Of a DNA stretch of 64,000 nucleotides, positions 26,198 to 35,374 are shown piece by piece. Source of the stretch: Variovorax paradoxus (lineage in GTDB: Bacteria > Pseudomonadota > Gammaproteobacteria > Burkholderiales > Burkholderiaceae_C); NCBI GenBank assembly GCA_016806145.1, contig CP063166.1, forward strand, positions 1,798,001-1,862,000. Direction: 5' to 3'. Both the position numbers and the translations under genes were made by a program. The notes beneath the pieces were generated by a model. That model saw only the letters and a program-made list of their open reading frames with translations. It was not told where the DNA came from and searched no databases. Each line of letters starts with the position of its first letter. Position 1 is the first letter of the stretch.

Positions 26198-26602
26198 TCA
26201 GGGCTTGGGCGGCGCGGCCTCGGCGAACGAGGGCAGGTCCTCGCCGCAGGCCATCCACGGCACGTCGTGCGAGCGCCAGATGTGCTGGCTCGGCCGCACG
26301 CCGGGATCGTCGTCGAGCGAGCCCACGCGCAGGATCACCTGCGGCTGCGCGACCCATTCCGCCACGAGATGGCTGCCGCAGCGGCGGCAGAAATGGCGCA
26401 GCTTGCCGGGCGTCGATTCGAAGGCCGCGAGCGCGTCGTCCTGGCCGCGCAGCCAGCGGAAGTCGGCGCGGTCCACGCGCGCTGTGCTCGCGAAGGCGGC
26501 CGCATGCGCCTTGCGGCAGGTCCGGCAATGGCAGTGGCCGATCGGGCCCGCGAGCTTCGCGGCCTCGTAGGCCACGGCGCCGCAGAGACAGGAGCCTTGC
26601 AT
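26198..26602 (-). CDS. GFA-family zinc-binding protein
   Basis: The 134-residue protein has the Mss4/GFA fold with its zinc-binding Cys motifs: CLCG at residues 5-8, CHCRTC at 24-29 and CRRCGS near residue 72. The family was named for glutathione-dependent formaldehyde-activating enzyme, but that activity has been questioned and most members have no proven function. The C terminus contains SQHIWRSHDVPW, common in the family. It begins ten bases after the stop of ppc and may be co-transcribed with it, although no functional link is obvious. The start ATG 26602 is the natural one, because the first metal motif follows at once. Confidence 0.88.
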   Translation of the reverse strand: MQGSCLCGAVAYEAAKLAGPIGHCHCRTCRKAHAAAFASTARVDRADFRWLRGQDDALAAFESTPGKLRHFCRRCGSHLVAEWVAQPQVILRVGSLDDDPGVRPSQHIWRSHDVPWMACGEDLPSFAEAAPPKP

Positions 26603-26612
26603 GCGCGCCTCC

Positions 26613-29459
26613 TCAGCCGGTGTTGCGCAGGCCCGCGGCCACGCCGTTGATCGAGATGTGGATGCCGCGCTGCAGCCGCTCGCCGCCGTCGCCCGCGCGG
26701 TAGCGCCGCATCAGCTCGACCTGCAGGTGGTGCAGCGGGTCGATGTAGGGGAAGCGGTGGCGCACCGAGCGCTGCATTTCTGCATTGCCCTCGAGCCGTT
26801 GCTTGGCGCCGGTGATCAGCGTGAGCGCGTCCGAGGTGCGGTGCCATTCGGCATCGATCATCGAGAACACCTTCTGGCGCAGCTTGCGGTCGCTCACCAG
26901 TTCGGCATAGCGCGAGGCCAGCGCGAGGTCGCTCTTGGCGAGCACCATGTCCATGTTCGACAGCAGCGTGCGGAAGAAGGGCCACTGCGCGTACATGCGC
27001 TGCAGCAGCGCCTGGCGCTCCTTGCGGCCCGCGGCATTGCCGGCGGCCGCGAGGAACTGCTCCACGCCCGCGCCGAAGCCGAACCAGCCGGGAATAGTGA
27101 GGCGGCACTGGCCCCAGCTGAAGCTCCAGGGCACGGCACGCAGGTCGTCGATCTTGTGGCTCGGGTTGCGCGAGGCGGGGCGCGAGCCGATGTTGAGCTC
27201 GGCGATCTCGCGGATCGGCGTGGCGCTGAAGAAGTACTCGCCGAAGCCCGGGGTCTCGTAGACCAGCTTGCGGTAGGCGGCCATGCTCGCGGTGGAGAGC
27301 TCGCCGGCCGCCGACAGGAAGGTGGCGGGCGCCGACTTGCCCTGCGGCAGCAGCGTGGCCTCGAGCGTGGCGGCCACCAGGGTTTCGAGGTTGCGCCGGC
27401 CGATCTCGCGGTTGGCGTACTTCGAGCCGATGACCTCGCCCTGCTCGGTCAGGCGGATCTGGCCGCGCACCGTGCCGGGCGGCTGCGCGAGGATCGCCTG
27501 GTAGCTCGGGCCGCCGCCGCGTCCCACCGTGCCGCCGCGGCCATGGAACATGCGCAGCCGGATGGGGTTGGCCTTCTTCTTGTTGAGCTCGTCGAACAGC
27601 GCCACCAGTGCGATGCCGGCGCGGTAGAGCTCCCAGTTGCTGGTGAAGATGCCGCCGTCCTTGTTGCTGTCGCTGTAGCCGAGCATCACGTCCTGCTCGG
27701 CGCCCGAGCGCTCGATCAGCGCCTGGATGTTCGGCAGCGCGTAGAAGGCGCGCACGATCGGCGCGGCATTGCGCAGGTCCTCGATGGTCTCGAACAGCGG
27801 CACCACGATCAGGTCGCAGGTGGCGTCCTTGTCCATCGCGCCGCGCAGCAGGCCCACTTCCTTCTGCAGCAGCAGCGCCTCGAGCAGGTCGCTCACGGTC
27901 TCGGTGTGGCTGATGATGTAGTGGCGGATCGCCGCGTTGCCGTAGCGCGCGCGGGCCACGCGCGCGGCCGCGAAGATCGCGAGCTCGCTCTTCGCGAGCG
28001 GCGAATAGGCTGCATCGGGCACGCGCAGCGGGCGCGCGTCGTCGAGCAGCTTGAGCAGCAGCGTCTGCTTGGCTTCCTCGGCCAGCGAAGCGTAGGCGGG
28101 CTCGATGCGCGCGGTGGCCAGCAGCTCGGCGATCACGGCCTCGTGCTTGTCGGAGCTCTGGCGCAGGTCGACCGTGGCGAGGTGGAAGCCGAACACCTCG
28201 ACCGCGCGGATCAGCGGCTTGAGGCGCGGCGCGGCCAGCAGGCTGCCGTGCTTCTCGCCGAGCGAGTCCTCGATGGTGCGCAGGTCGGCGAGGAACTCCT
28301 CGGCCGTGGCGTAGGGGTTCTGCGGCGCCACCGCGTGGCGCGCGGCCTCGCCGCCCGTGAGCTCGCGCAGCGTGGCCGCGAGCCGCGAATAGACGCCGGT
28401 CAGCGCGCGGCGATAGGGCTCGTCCTTGCGGTGCTCGCTGGTGTCGGGCGAGCGCTCGGCCAGCGCCTGCATCTCGACCGACACGTCGATCAGGGTGGCC
28501 GACAGCGAGAGCTCGCCGCCCAGGTAGTGCACCTCGGTGAGGTAGTGGCGCAGCGCCAGTTCGGCCTGCCGGCGCAGCGCGTACTCGAGGGTCTCGGCCG
28601 TGACGTTGGGGTTGCCGTCGCGGTCGCCGCCGATCCACTGGCCCATGCGCAGGAAGGTCGCGACCGAGGGCGTCTGGCCGCCCTGCGCCAGCGCCTTCTC
28701 GAGGTCGGCATAGACGCGCGGGATCTCGCGCAGGAAGGTGGCCTCGTAGTAGCTCAGCGCGTTCTCGATCTCGTCGGCCACGGTGAGCTTGGAGAAGCGC
28801 AGCAGGCGCGTCTGCCACAGCTGCGTGACGCGGATGCGGATCTGCGCCTCGTTGTCGGCGAATTCGAGCGGCGATAGCGCGTCGGTGCCGCCGGCATAGG
28901 CCTGCTGGCGCAGGCGGATCTCGTCGCGCGTGGTCAGCAGCAGCGCGATCGCGCGCTCGGCGTCGAGGATGCTCTTGCGCTGCACCTCGGTCGGGTGCGC
29001 GGTGAGCACCGGCGACAGGTAGCTGTGGGCCAGCGTGGCCACGATCTCGTCGGGCTTCACGCCGGCCTTGCGGATGCGCGCCAGCGCGGTCTGCAGGTCG
29101 CCGTCGGCGCTCTCGCCGGCGCGCTCGGCCTCGGTGCGGCGGCGGATCAGGTGGCGGTCTTCGGCCAGGTTGGCCAGGTGGCTGAAGTAGCTGAAGGCGC
29201 GGATCACGCGCACCGTCTCGGCCGCGGTCAGGCTCTTGAGCAGGTTCTTCAGCGCGCGGTCGGCGGTCTGGTCGGCATCGCGGCGGAAAGCCACCGACAG
29301 CGTGCGGATCTTCTCCACCAGTTCATAGCTCTCCTTGCCCTCCTGCTCCCGGATCACGTCGCCGAGGATGCGGCCCAGCAGGCGGATGTCGTCGATCAGC
29401 GGCTGGTCTTCGGCTTGCCTGCGCTTCGGTGGGGCGACAGGGGTCTTGCTGGCTTTCAT
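26613..29459 (-). CDS. ppc: Phosphoenolpyruvate carboxylase
   Basis: Ppc fixes bicarbonate onto phosphoenolpyruvate to make oxaloacetate, refilling the TCA cycle. The 948-residue product is full length. Catalytic motifs are present: [13 protein letters not shown] with the essential His, [11 protein letters not shown], and [19 protein letters not shown]. The C terminus ends RNTG, matching the conserved QNTG-type ending used for allosteric binding. I chose ATG 29459 ([11 protein letters not shown]), which has AGGA upstream; the open frame continues 26 codons further but is not family-like. It is divergent from hemC across about 116 bases. The GFA gene follows closely on the same strand. Confidence 0.97.
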   Translation of the reverse strand: MKASKTPVAPPKRRQAEDQPLIDDIRLLGRILGDVIREQEGKESYELVEKIRTLSVAFRRDADQTADRALKNLLKSLTAAETVRVIRAFSYFSHLANLAEDRHLIRRRTEAERAGESADGDLQTALARIRKAGVKPDEIVATLAHSYLSPVLTAHPTEVQRKSILDAERAIALLLTTRDEIRLRQQAYAGGTDALSPLEFADNEAQIRIRVTQLWQTRLLRFSKLTVADEIENALSYYEATFLREIPRVYADLEKALAQGGQTPSVATFLRMGQWIGGDRDGNPNVTAETLEYALRRQAELALRHYLTEVHYLGGELSLSATLIDVSVEMQALAERSPDTSEHRKDEPYRRALTGVYSRLAATLRELTGGEAARHAVAPQNPYATAEEFLADLRTIEDSLGEKHGSLLAAPRLKPLIRAVEVFGFHLATVDLRQSSDKHEAVIAELLATARIEPAYASLAEEAKQTLLLKLLDDARPLRVPDAAYSPLAKSELAIFAAARVARARYGNAAIRHYIISHTETVSDLLEALLLQKEVGLLRGAMDKDATCDLIVVPLFETIEDLRNAAPIVRAFYALPNIQALIERSGAEQDVMLGYSDSNKDGGIFTSNWELYRAGIALVALFDELNKKKANPIRLRMFHGRGGTVGRGGGPSYQAILAQPPGTVRGQIRLTEQGEVIGSKYANREIGRRNLETLVAATLEATLLPQGKSAPATFLSAAGELSTASMAAYRKLVYETPGFGEYFFSATPIREIAELNIGSRPASRNPSHKIDDLRAVPWSFSWGQCRLTIPGWFGFGAGVEQFLAAAGNAAGRKERQALLQRMYAQWPFFRTLLSNMDMVLAKSDLALASRYAELVSDRKLRQKVFSMIDAEWHRTSDALTLITGAKQRLEGNAEMQRSVRHRFPYIDPLHHLQVELMRRYRAGDGGERLQRGIHISINGVAAGLRNTG

Positions 29460-29575
29460 TCGATGGTGTTCCTGGAGACTTGGAGTGCTGTTGGAATGGA
29501 GCGTCGCCGCCGTTGCTGCGGCGCAACATGCTAGCATCCCGCCGGTTTCTGTTCATGTACTTTTCGGGGGCGGTT

Positions 29576-30481
29576 TTGAGCAATATCGTGATTGCCACGC
29601 GCGAAAGCCGGCTGGCCTTGTGGCAAGCCGAGCACGTGCAAGCGCTGTTGCAAGACAAGGGCCACACGGTCCGCCTGCTGGGCATGACCACGCGTGGCGA
29701 CCAGATCCTCGATCGCACCCTGAGCAAGGTCGGCGGCAAGGGCCTGTTCGTGAAGGAGCTCGAGCTCGCGCTCGAGGAAGGGCGCGCCGACATCGCGGTC
29801 CACTCGCTCAAGGACGTGCCGATGGAGCTGCCCGAGGGCTTCGTGCTGGCCTGCGTGCTCGAGCGCGAAGACCCGCGCGACGCGCTGGTGTCGCCGCGCT
29901 ACGCCTCGCTCGACGAACTGCCGCAGGGTGCCGTGGTCGGCACCTCGAGCCTGCGCCGCGTGATGCTGTTGCGCGCGCGCCGGCCCGACCTGCGCATCGA
30001 ACCGCTGCGCGGCAACCTCGACACCCGGCTGCGCAAGCTCGACGAGGGCCAGTACGACGCCATCGTGCTGGCCGCCGCGGGCCTCAAGCGCCTGGGCCTC
30101 GGGGACCGCATCCGCATCGCCTTCGAACCCGAGACCATGCTGCCGGCCGCGGGCCAGGGCGCATTGGGCATCGAGGTGCGCGCCGACCGCGCCGACCTGA
30201 TCGCATTGCTGGCACCGCTGTCGCACCGCGGCGACTGGCTCGCCACCGCCGCCGAGCGCGCCGTGAGCCGCGCGATGGGCGGCAGCTGCTCGATGCCGCT
30301 GGCCGCGCATGCGCGCTGGCAGCCCGACGGCAGCCTGCGCATCGACGCCGCCTGGGGCGACCCCGAGGGCGCCGAGCCGATGCTGCAGGTGAGCGCGCGC
30401 GCCGAGGCCGGCGATCACGCGCAGGCCGATGCGCTCGGGTTGCACGCGGCCTCGCTGCTGCGCGACGCGGGCGCCCACTGA
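29576..30481 (+). CDS. hemC: Hydroxymethylbilane synthase (porphobilinogen deaminase)
   Basis: HemC joins four porphobilinogens into hydroxymethylbilane in tetrapyrrole synthesis. I chose the TTG at 29576 so that the protein begins [20 protein letters not shown], as in the family; GGGGGCGG lies just upstream. An ATG at 29555 would add seven residues and has no ribosome site. The dipyrromethane cofactor Cys238 is in [12 protein letters not shown]. Catalytic parts include [11 protein letters not shown] with the active Asp, and [17 protein letters not shown]. The next gene, hemD, follows within 15 bases, and hemX and hemY complete the operon. A perfect 10-bp palindrome (ATGCTAGCAT, 29528-29537) lies in the divergent gap toward ppc. 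Confidence 0.95.
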   Translation: MSNIVIATRESRLALWQAEHVQALLQDKGHTVRLLGMTTRGDQILDRTLSKVGGKGLFVKELELALEEGRADIAVHSLKDVPMELPEGFVLACVLEREDPRDALVSPRYASLDELPQGAVVGTSSLRRVMLLRARRPDLRIEPLRGNLDTRLRKLDEGQYDAIVLAAAGLKRLGLGDRIRIAFEPETMLPAAGQGALGIEVRADRADLIALLAPLSHRGDWLATAAERAVSRAMGGSCSMPLAAHARWQPDGSLRIDAAWGDPEGAEPMLQVSARAEAGDHAQADALGLHAASLLRDAGAH

Positions 30482-30495
30482 AACGCGTGGGGACC

Positions 30496-31272
30496 GTGGC
30501 GACGACCGCAGCGCCGACCGTCCTCGTGACGCGACCGGCGCGCGAGGCGCCGCCGTGGATCGATGCACTGCGTGACGCGGGCTTCGATGCGCGCGCGTTG
30601 CCCTTGATCGAGATCGCGCCGGTCGCCGATGCCGCGCCGCTGCGCGCGGCCTGGAACGAACACCACGCGGCGCGGATGTTCGTGAGCGCCGCCGCGGTCG
30701 ACCGCTTCTTCGAAGCCAACGCCGGCACCGCGCTGCAAGCAGGTTGCCGCTTCTGGGCCACCGGCCCCGGCACCGCGCGCGCGCTGCAACGCAACGGCGT
30801 TCCGCCCGAGGCCATCGACACGCCAGCCGCCGACGAAGGCCGCTTCGATTCCGAAGCCCTGTGGGCGATCGTGGGGCTGCGGGTCGTGCCCGGACTGCGC
30901 GTGCTGATCGTGCGCGGCGGCGATGCGCAGGGCCAGCCCGCGGGCCGCGACTGGCTCGCGCAGGCGCTCGACGATGCGGGCGCGCGGCGCGAGACCGTGG
31001 TGGCCTACCGCCGGCTCGCGCCCGTGCTCGATGACGCGCAGCGCCGGCTGGCAGAGGAGGGCGCCGCGGGCCGCGCGCTCTGGCTCTTCAGCAGTTCGGA
31101 GGCGATCGCCAACCTGCGCGCCGCGCTGCCGGCCATCGATTGGCGGGCCGCGCGCGCCATCGCCACCCACCCGCGCATCGCGCAAGCCGCGCGTGGCGCG
31201 GGTTTCGGCACGGTGCGCGAGAGCGCGCCGCTGCTGGAAGCGCTGGTCGCGTCGATAGAATCCCTCGCATGA
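30496..31272 (+). CDS. hemD: Uroporphyrinogen-III synthase
   Basis: HemD cyclises hydroxymethylbilane to uroporphyrinogen III. HemD proteins are very divergent, and the call rests on VLVTRPAREAPPWIDALRDA at the N terminus, the FVSAAAVDRFFE segment, VLIVRGGDAQG in the linker, ALWLFSSSEAIANL, and above all its place between hemC and hemX. The length (about 258 residues) is normal. There is no ATG; GTG 30496 or GTG 30487 must be used, and I prefer 30496 because it leaves the usual short lead to the first strand. Its stop overlaps the hemX start (ATGA), so translation is coupled. Confidence 0.92.
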   Translation: MATTAAPTVLVTRPAREAPPWIDALRDAGFDARALPLIEIAPVADAAPLRAAWNEHHAARMFVSAAAVDRFFEANAGTALQAGCRFWATGPGTARALQRNGVPPEAIDTPAADEGRFDSEALWAIVGLRVVPGLRVLIVRGGDAQGQPAGRDWLAQALDDAGARRETVVAYRRLAPVLDDAQRRLAEEGAAGRALWLFSSSEAIANLRAALPAIDWRAARAIATHPRIAQAARGAGFGTVRESAPLLEALVASIESLA

Positions 31273-32369
31273 GCGCCGTGCCTCCGTCCGACGAGTCTTC
31301 TTCCGCCTCCGCCGCACCCCAGGCACCCGTGCCGGCTCCGCTGACGACTTCTTCCCAATCTCCCGCCGCCCTCGCCGCGGCCGCCACCACCCTGACGCGC
31401 ATCGGTCTCGGCCTGCTGGCGCTGGTCTCGCTGGGCGCGCTGCTGACGTCGATCGCGCTGTGGCAGAAGGTCGGCAACATGAAGGAACAGCTCGCGCGCC
31501 AGAGCAGCGAGGCGCTGATGCAGTCGCTCGAGGCGCGCACGCTGGCGCGCGAGGCCAAGGACACGGTGCGCGACACCGCCGCGCGCGTGGCGCTCACCGA
31601 GACCCGCGTCGCCGAGGTCGCGCTGCAGCGCTCGCAGCTCGAGGAACTGATGCAGAGCCTCTCGCGTTCGCGCGACGAGAACCTGGTGGTCGACATCGAA
31701 TCCACGCTGCGGCTCGCGCTGCAGCAGGCGCAGGTCACGGGCAGCGTCGAGCCGCTGCTGGCCGCGCTGAAGGCCGGCGACCTGCGCATCGCGCGCGCCG
31801 CCCAGCCGCGGCTGGCGCCGCTGCAGCGCGCGATGCAGCGCGACGCCGACCGGCTGCGCAGCACCGCCAGCGCCGACGGTGGCGAGGCGCTGCAGAAGCT
31901 CGACGAACTGATGCGCGGCGTGGACGACCTGCCGCCGCTCAACGCGGTCGCGATGCGCGGCACCGGCCTCAATGCCTGGCAGGCCGACCCGGTGCCGGCC
32001 GACGCGCCCTGGTGGGAGCGCGCGCTGCTCACGGTGCGCAACGAGGCGCGCTCGCTGGTGCGCGTGGGCCGCATCGAGCGGCCCGAGGCGATCCTGCTGG
32101 CGCCCGACCAGACCTACTTCCTGCGCGAGAACCTCAAGCTCAAGCTGCTCAACGCGCGCCTGTCGCTGCTGTCGCGCCAGGTCGACGTCACGCGCACCGA
32201 GCTCGCCAACGTGGCGGCCTCGCTCAACCGCTATTTCGATCCCGCGTCGCGCCGCACGCAGACGGCCGCAACGCAGTTGCAGCAGCTGCAGGCGCTGGTG
32301 AAGACCACCGAGCCGCCGCGCATCGACGACACGCTCGCCGCCCTGGCCACCGCCGCGGCCGGCCGCTGA
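31269..32369 (+). CDS. hemX: HemX family membrane protein
   Basis: This 366-residue protein is the HemX homologue found after hemD in proteobacteria. It is often annotated as uroporphyrinogen-III C-methyltransferase but lacks methylase motifs. It has a Ser/Ala/Pro-rich cytoplasmic N terminus of about 37 residues, one membrane helix (residues about 41-60, RIGLGLLALVSLGALL), a long coiled coil (EQLARQSSEALMQSLEAR to SQLEELMQSL), and a helical C-terminal domain with APWWERALLTVRNEARSLV and APDQTYFLRENLKLKLLNAR. It probably scaffolds late tetrapyrrole enzymes at the membrane; this role is inferred. It overlaps hemD by four bases, and hemY follows 16 bases later. Confidence 0.92.
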   Translation: MSAVPPSDESSSASAAPQAPVPAPLTTSSQSPAALAAAATTLTRIGLGLLALVSLGALLTSIALWQKVGNMKEQLARQSSEALMQSLEARTLAREAKDTVRDTAARVALTETRVAEVALQRSQLEELMQSLSRSRDENLVVDIESTLRLALQQAQVTGSVEPLLAALKAGDLRIARAAQPRLAPLQRAMQRDADRLRSTASADGGEALQKLDELMRGVDDLPPLNAVAMRGTGLNAWQADPVPADAPWWERALLTVRNEARSLVRVGRIERPEAILLAPDQTYFLRENLKLKLLNARLSLLSRQVDVTRTELANVAASLNRYFDPASRRTQTAATQLQQLQALVKTTEPPRIDDTLAALATAAAGR

Positions 32370-32385
32370 GAAGGCAGGGCTCTTC

Positions 32386-33684
32386 ATGCGCGCCGCACTC
32401 TGGCTCCTCGCGCTGTTCGCCGTCGCCGCGGCGGTCGCGCTGTTCGCCGGCAACAACCAGGGCACGATCACCGTGTTCTGGCCGCCGTGGCGGGTCGACC
32501 TCTCGCTCAACCTCGTGCTGGTGATCCTGCTGACGCTGTTCGTGCTGCTGCACGCGGCGCTGCGTGCGCTGGCCGCGCTGTTCTCGCTGCCGACCCAGGC
32601 GCGCCAGTGGCGCATGCAGCAGAAGGAACGCATGCTGCATTCGGCGCTGCTCGATGCGATGGTGCAGCTGATCTCGGGCCGCTTCTCGCGCGCGCGCAAG
32701 GCCGCGCAGGCCGCGCTCACGCAGGAGAAGACCCTGGCCGCGCTCGGCGCCAGCCTGCCGCAGGCGCAGCAGGTGCGCGTGCTGTCGCACCTGCTCGCGG
32801 CCGAGAGCGCGCAGGCGCTGCAGGACCGCCCGGCGCGCGACGCCCATCTGCAGCAGGCGCTCAACGAGAGCGCCGACCGCAACCTGCTGGCCAGTCCCGA
32901 GACCCGCGAGGGCGTGCAGCTGCGCGCCGCGCGCTGGGCGCTCGAGGACCGCGATCCGGCGGCAGCGCTGGCGCGGTTGGAGGAACTGCCGCAGGGCGCG
33001 CAGCGCCGCACGCTGGCCCTGCGGCTGCGGCTGAAGGCCGCGCGCCAGGACCGCCGCACGCTCGAGGCGCTCGAGACCGCGCGGCTGCTGGCCAAGCACC
33101 GCGCCTTCTCGGAGGCCGCCGCGCAGAGCATCGTGCGCGGGCTCGCGACCGAGCTGCTGTCGGGCGCGCACGATCCGGCGCAGCTGCTGCGCGCCTGGTC
33201 CGAACTCGAGACGGCCGAGCGCGAGATGCCCGAGGTCGCGATCCACGCCGCGCAGCGCATGGTGCTGCTCAAGGGCGACCTGCCGGTGGCGCGCGGCTGG
33301 CTGCTGCCGGCCTGGGAGCGCATGGTGTCGGTGCCGCGCGGCCTCGGCGACGCGCTGCGCGTCAAGCTCGCGCTGGCGCTCGAGGCCGGGCTCGATTCGG
33401 TCGATGCCGACTGGCTCGCGCGCATCGAGAGCGCGCAGCGCAACAACCCGCGCGATGCCAACCTGCAGTACCTCGCGGGCATGGCCTGCATGAAGCGCCA
33501 GCTCTGGGGCAAGGCGCAGCAGCTGCTGTCGCAGGCCGGCATGGGGCTGCAGGACCCCGAGCTCTACCGCCGCGCCTGGCTCGCGCTCGCGCAGCTGGCC
33601 GAGGACCGCGGCGATGCCGAGCAGGCCGCGGTGGCCTGGCGCAACGCGGCGCAGATCGAGAACCACCCGGTCTCGCTGCGCTAG
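32386..33684 (+). CDS. hemY: HemY family membrane protein with TPR-like repeats
   Basis: The 432-residue product matches HemY of proteobacterial hem operons, not the Bacillus oxidase of the same name. The HemY_N domain has two membrane helices (residues about 3-21 and 41-63) with FAGNNQGTITVFWPPWRVDL between them. A long array of helical pairs resembling TPRs follows (for example ETARLLAKHRAFSEAAAQSI, and later PRDANLQYLAGMACMKRQLW). HemY is thought to organise protoporphyrin enzymes, but its activity is not established. It is the last gene of the hemCDXY operon and ends two bases from the convergent DHA2 exporter, with no terminator hairpin between them. Confidence 0.92.
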   Translation: MRAALWLLALFAVAAAVALFAGNNQGTITVFWPPWRVDLSLNLVLVILLTLFVLLHAALRALAALFSLPTQARQWRMQQKERMLHSALLDAMVQLISGRFSRARKAAQAALTQEKTLAALGASLPQAQQVRVLSHLLAAESAQALQDRPARDAHLQQALNESADRNLLASPETREGVQLRAARWALEDRDPAAALARLEELPQGAQRRTLALRLRLKAARQDRRTLEALETARLLAKHRAFSEAAAQSIVRGLATELLSGAHDPAQLLRAWSELETAEREMPEVAIHAAQRMVLLKGDLPVARGWLLPAWERMVSVPRGLGDALRVKLALALEAGLDSVDADWLARIESAQRNNPRDANLQYLAGMACMKRQLWGKAQQLLSQAGMGLQDPELYRRAWLALAQLAEDRGDAEQAAVAWRNAAQIENHPVSLR

Positions 33685-33685
33685 C

Positions 33686-35230
33686 TCAGGGGCGAGAGGC
33701 GCAAGCGACCGGGGGCCGCCTGCCCCCGCCGTGGAAGGCCAGCGCGCTCAGTGCCGCGAGCACCCACACGCCGAGCGCGCCGTAGAGCATCACCCCGCCG
33801 AAGCCCTGCAGCAGCGCGCCGTGGGCGATCGCACCCGAGGGATCGAGCGCGGCGAGCGCCGGGAACTCCCGGTGCAGCGTCGCGAGATGGCCGGCCGCGA
33901 TCCGCTCGGCGAGCGCGGGCAGCGACGGCGCCAGTTCCGGCAGCGCGCCGCGCAGCGCGGCGACGATGCCCGCGAGCAGCAGGAAGCCCATCAGCGCGAT
34001 GTTGATCGCCAGCGTGATGAGCCGCGCGCTCATGTCGATGCCCGAGGCCATGCCGGCGCGGCTCGCGGGCACCGAGCCGGTGGTGGTGTTGGTCACCGGC
34101 GTGTTGATCACGCCCAGGCCGAGGCCCGCCAGCAGGCAGCCCGGCAGCAGCGTGAGCCAGCTCGCCTCGGCGACGCCGCTGCCCCAGCGCATCAGCAAAA
34201 AGCCCGCGCCGATGGCGAACAGGCCCGCCGGGATCACGGCGCCGGCGCGAAAGCGCGCAGCGAGCCGCTCGCCCAGCGGCGGCGCGAGCAGGGTCGGCAG
34301 CGTGTAGGCCAGCAGCGCCGTGCCGGCCTGCACCGCGTCGTAGCCCAGGCCGGCCTGGAAGTAGATCGGCAGGTAGATCATGAAGGGCCAGAAGCTGAAA
34401 TTCATGCCGACCGAGCCGAGGATCGCGCCCGAGAACGCGCGGATGCGGAACACCGAGAAGTCGAACATCGGATGGGCGCGGCTGCGCTCGATCGCCACGA
34501 AGGCCGCGAAGCTCGCGGCCGCGGCGCCGATGAGGCCCAGTCCCGCCGCGCTCGCGAAGCCGAGCCCGGGCCCCTGCGTGATGTAGCCCGTGAGGCCGAG
34601 CACCGCGAGCGACAGCGTGACGATGCCCGCGAGGTCGAGCCGCTTCGCCTCGGGGTCGCGCGACTCGCCGATGCTCGCGGCCGCCAGCAGCCAGGCGATG
34701 GCGGCCAGCGGTGCATGGACCAGGAACACCCATTCCCAGCGCCACAGCGCGGCGATCGCGCCGCCGACGATCGGCCCGAAGCCCAGGCCGACGCCGAACA
34801 CCACGCCCCAGATCGCGAAGGCCCGGCTGCGTTCGCGGCCTTCCTGGAATTGATGCGACAGGATGGCGATCTGGCAGATCAGCATGGTGCCGCCGCTCAG
34901 GCCCTGCAGGAAGCGCGCGCCGATCAGCAGCGGCGCGCTCGGCGCCAGGCCGCAGGCCAGCGAGGTGAGGCCGAACAGCAGCAGGCTGATCGCCAGCACG
35001 CGCTTGCGGCCATAGCGGTCGGCCAGCGTGCCGGCCGCCATCAGCACCGTGGTGCAGGCGATGGTGTAGGCGTTCATGATCCATTGCATGGCCTCGAAGT
35101 CGGCGTGCAGCGTCTTCTCGAGCGTGGGCAGGATCACGGGAATGCTGGAGATCTCGAGGCCGAACATCGCGGCGACGAGGCAGAGGGCGACCAGCGCGAG
35201 CCGGTTGCGTGCGGTGGATGAAAGGGTCAT
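33686..35230 (-). CDS. MFS exporter of the DHA2 (EmrB/QacA) family, 14 helices
   Basis: The 514-residue length and 14 hydrophobic segments fit the DHA2 family of proton-linked drug exporters. Motifs include LPTLEKTLHADFEAMQWIM with NAYTIACTTVLMAAGTLADR, YGRKRVLAISLLLFGLTSLA, and the helix-5 region FGVVFGVGLGFGPIVGGAIA. The C terminus is Arg/Pro-rich. It is divergent from a LysR gene, and between them is an AT-rich patch with the perfect inverted repeat at 35326-35341, so the LysR protein likely controls it. The substrate is unknown. It abuts hemY tail-to-tail. No membrane-fusion partner lies beside it, so it probably exports into the periplasm only. Confidence 0.92.
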   Translation of the reverse strand: MTLSSTARNRLALVALCLVAAMFGLEISSIPVILPTLEKTLHADFEAMQWIMNAYTIACTTVLMAAGTLADRYGRKRVLAISLLLFGLTSLACGLAPSAPLLIGARFLQGLSGGTMLICQIAILSHQFQEGRERSRAFAIWGVVFGVGLGFGPIVGGAIAALWRWEWVFLVHAPLAAIAWLLAAASIGESRDPEAKRLDLAGIVTLSLAVLGLTGYITQGPGLGFASAAGLGLIGAAAASFAAFVAIERSRAHPMFDFSVFRIRAFSGAILGSVGMNFSFWPFMIYLPIYFQAGLGYDAVQAGTALLAYTLPTLLAPPLGERLAARFRAGAVIPAGLFAIGAGFLLMRWGSGVAEASWLTLLPGCLLAGLGLGVINTPVTNTTTGSVPASRAGMASGIDMSARLITLAINIALMGFLLLAGIVAALRGALPELAPSLPALAERIAAGHLATLHREFPALAALDPSGAIAHGALLQGFGGVMLYGALGVWVLAALSALAFHGGGRRPPVACASRP

Positions 35231-35325
35231 GGGGCGTCCGGTTGAAGCGGCGCGGCGAGCAGGCCGGCCGTGAGGAGCGCGATTCTGGGCAAAGGGTCTT
35301 CATGAGGGAAATGATTTAATTTCGT

Positions 35326-35341
35326 GAGATTCATTAATCTC
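35326..35341. promoter_or_regulatory. Inverted repeat, likely LysR operator
   Basis: GAGATT-CATT-AATCTC is a perfect 6-bp inverted repeat with a 4-base spacer. It lies in the AT-rich part of the gap between the divergent DHA2 exporter and LysR genes. The location and symmetry fit a regulator site; T and A ends of LysR T-N11-A boxes are also available there (ATT-N-AAT types). Confidence 0.5.
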
Positions 35342-35374
35342 CATCACTACTCAAACGACCCGCCCACCTCCGCC

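Noticed and set aside
31269..32369. Uroporphyrinogen-III methyltransferase activity for HemX
   Set aside because: The protein has a membrane helix and a coiled coil but no SAM-binding methylase motifs; that name is a carried-over annotation.
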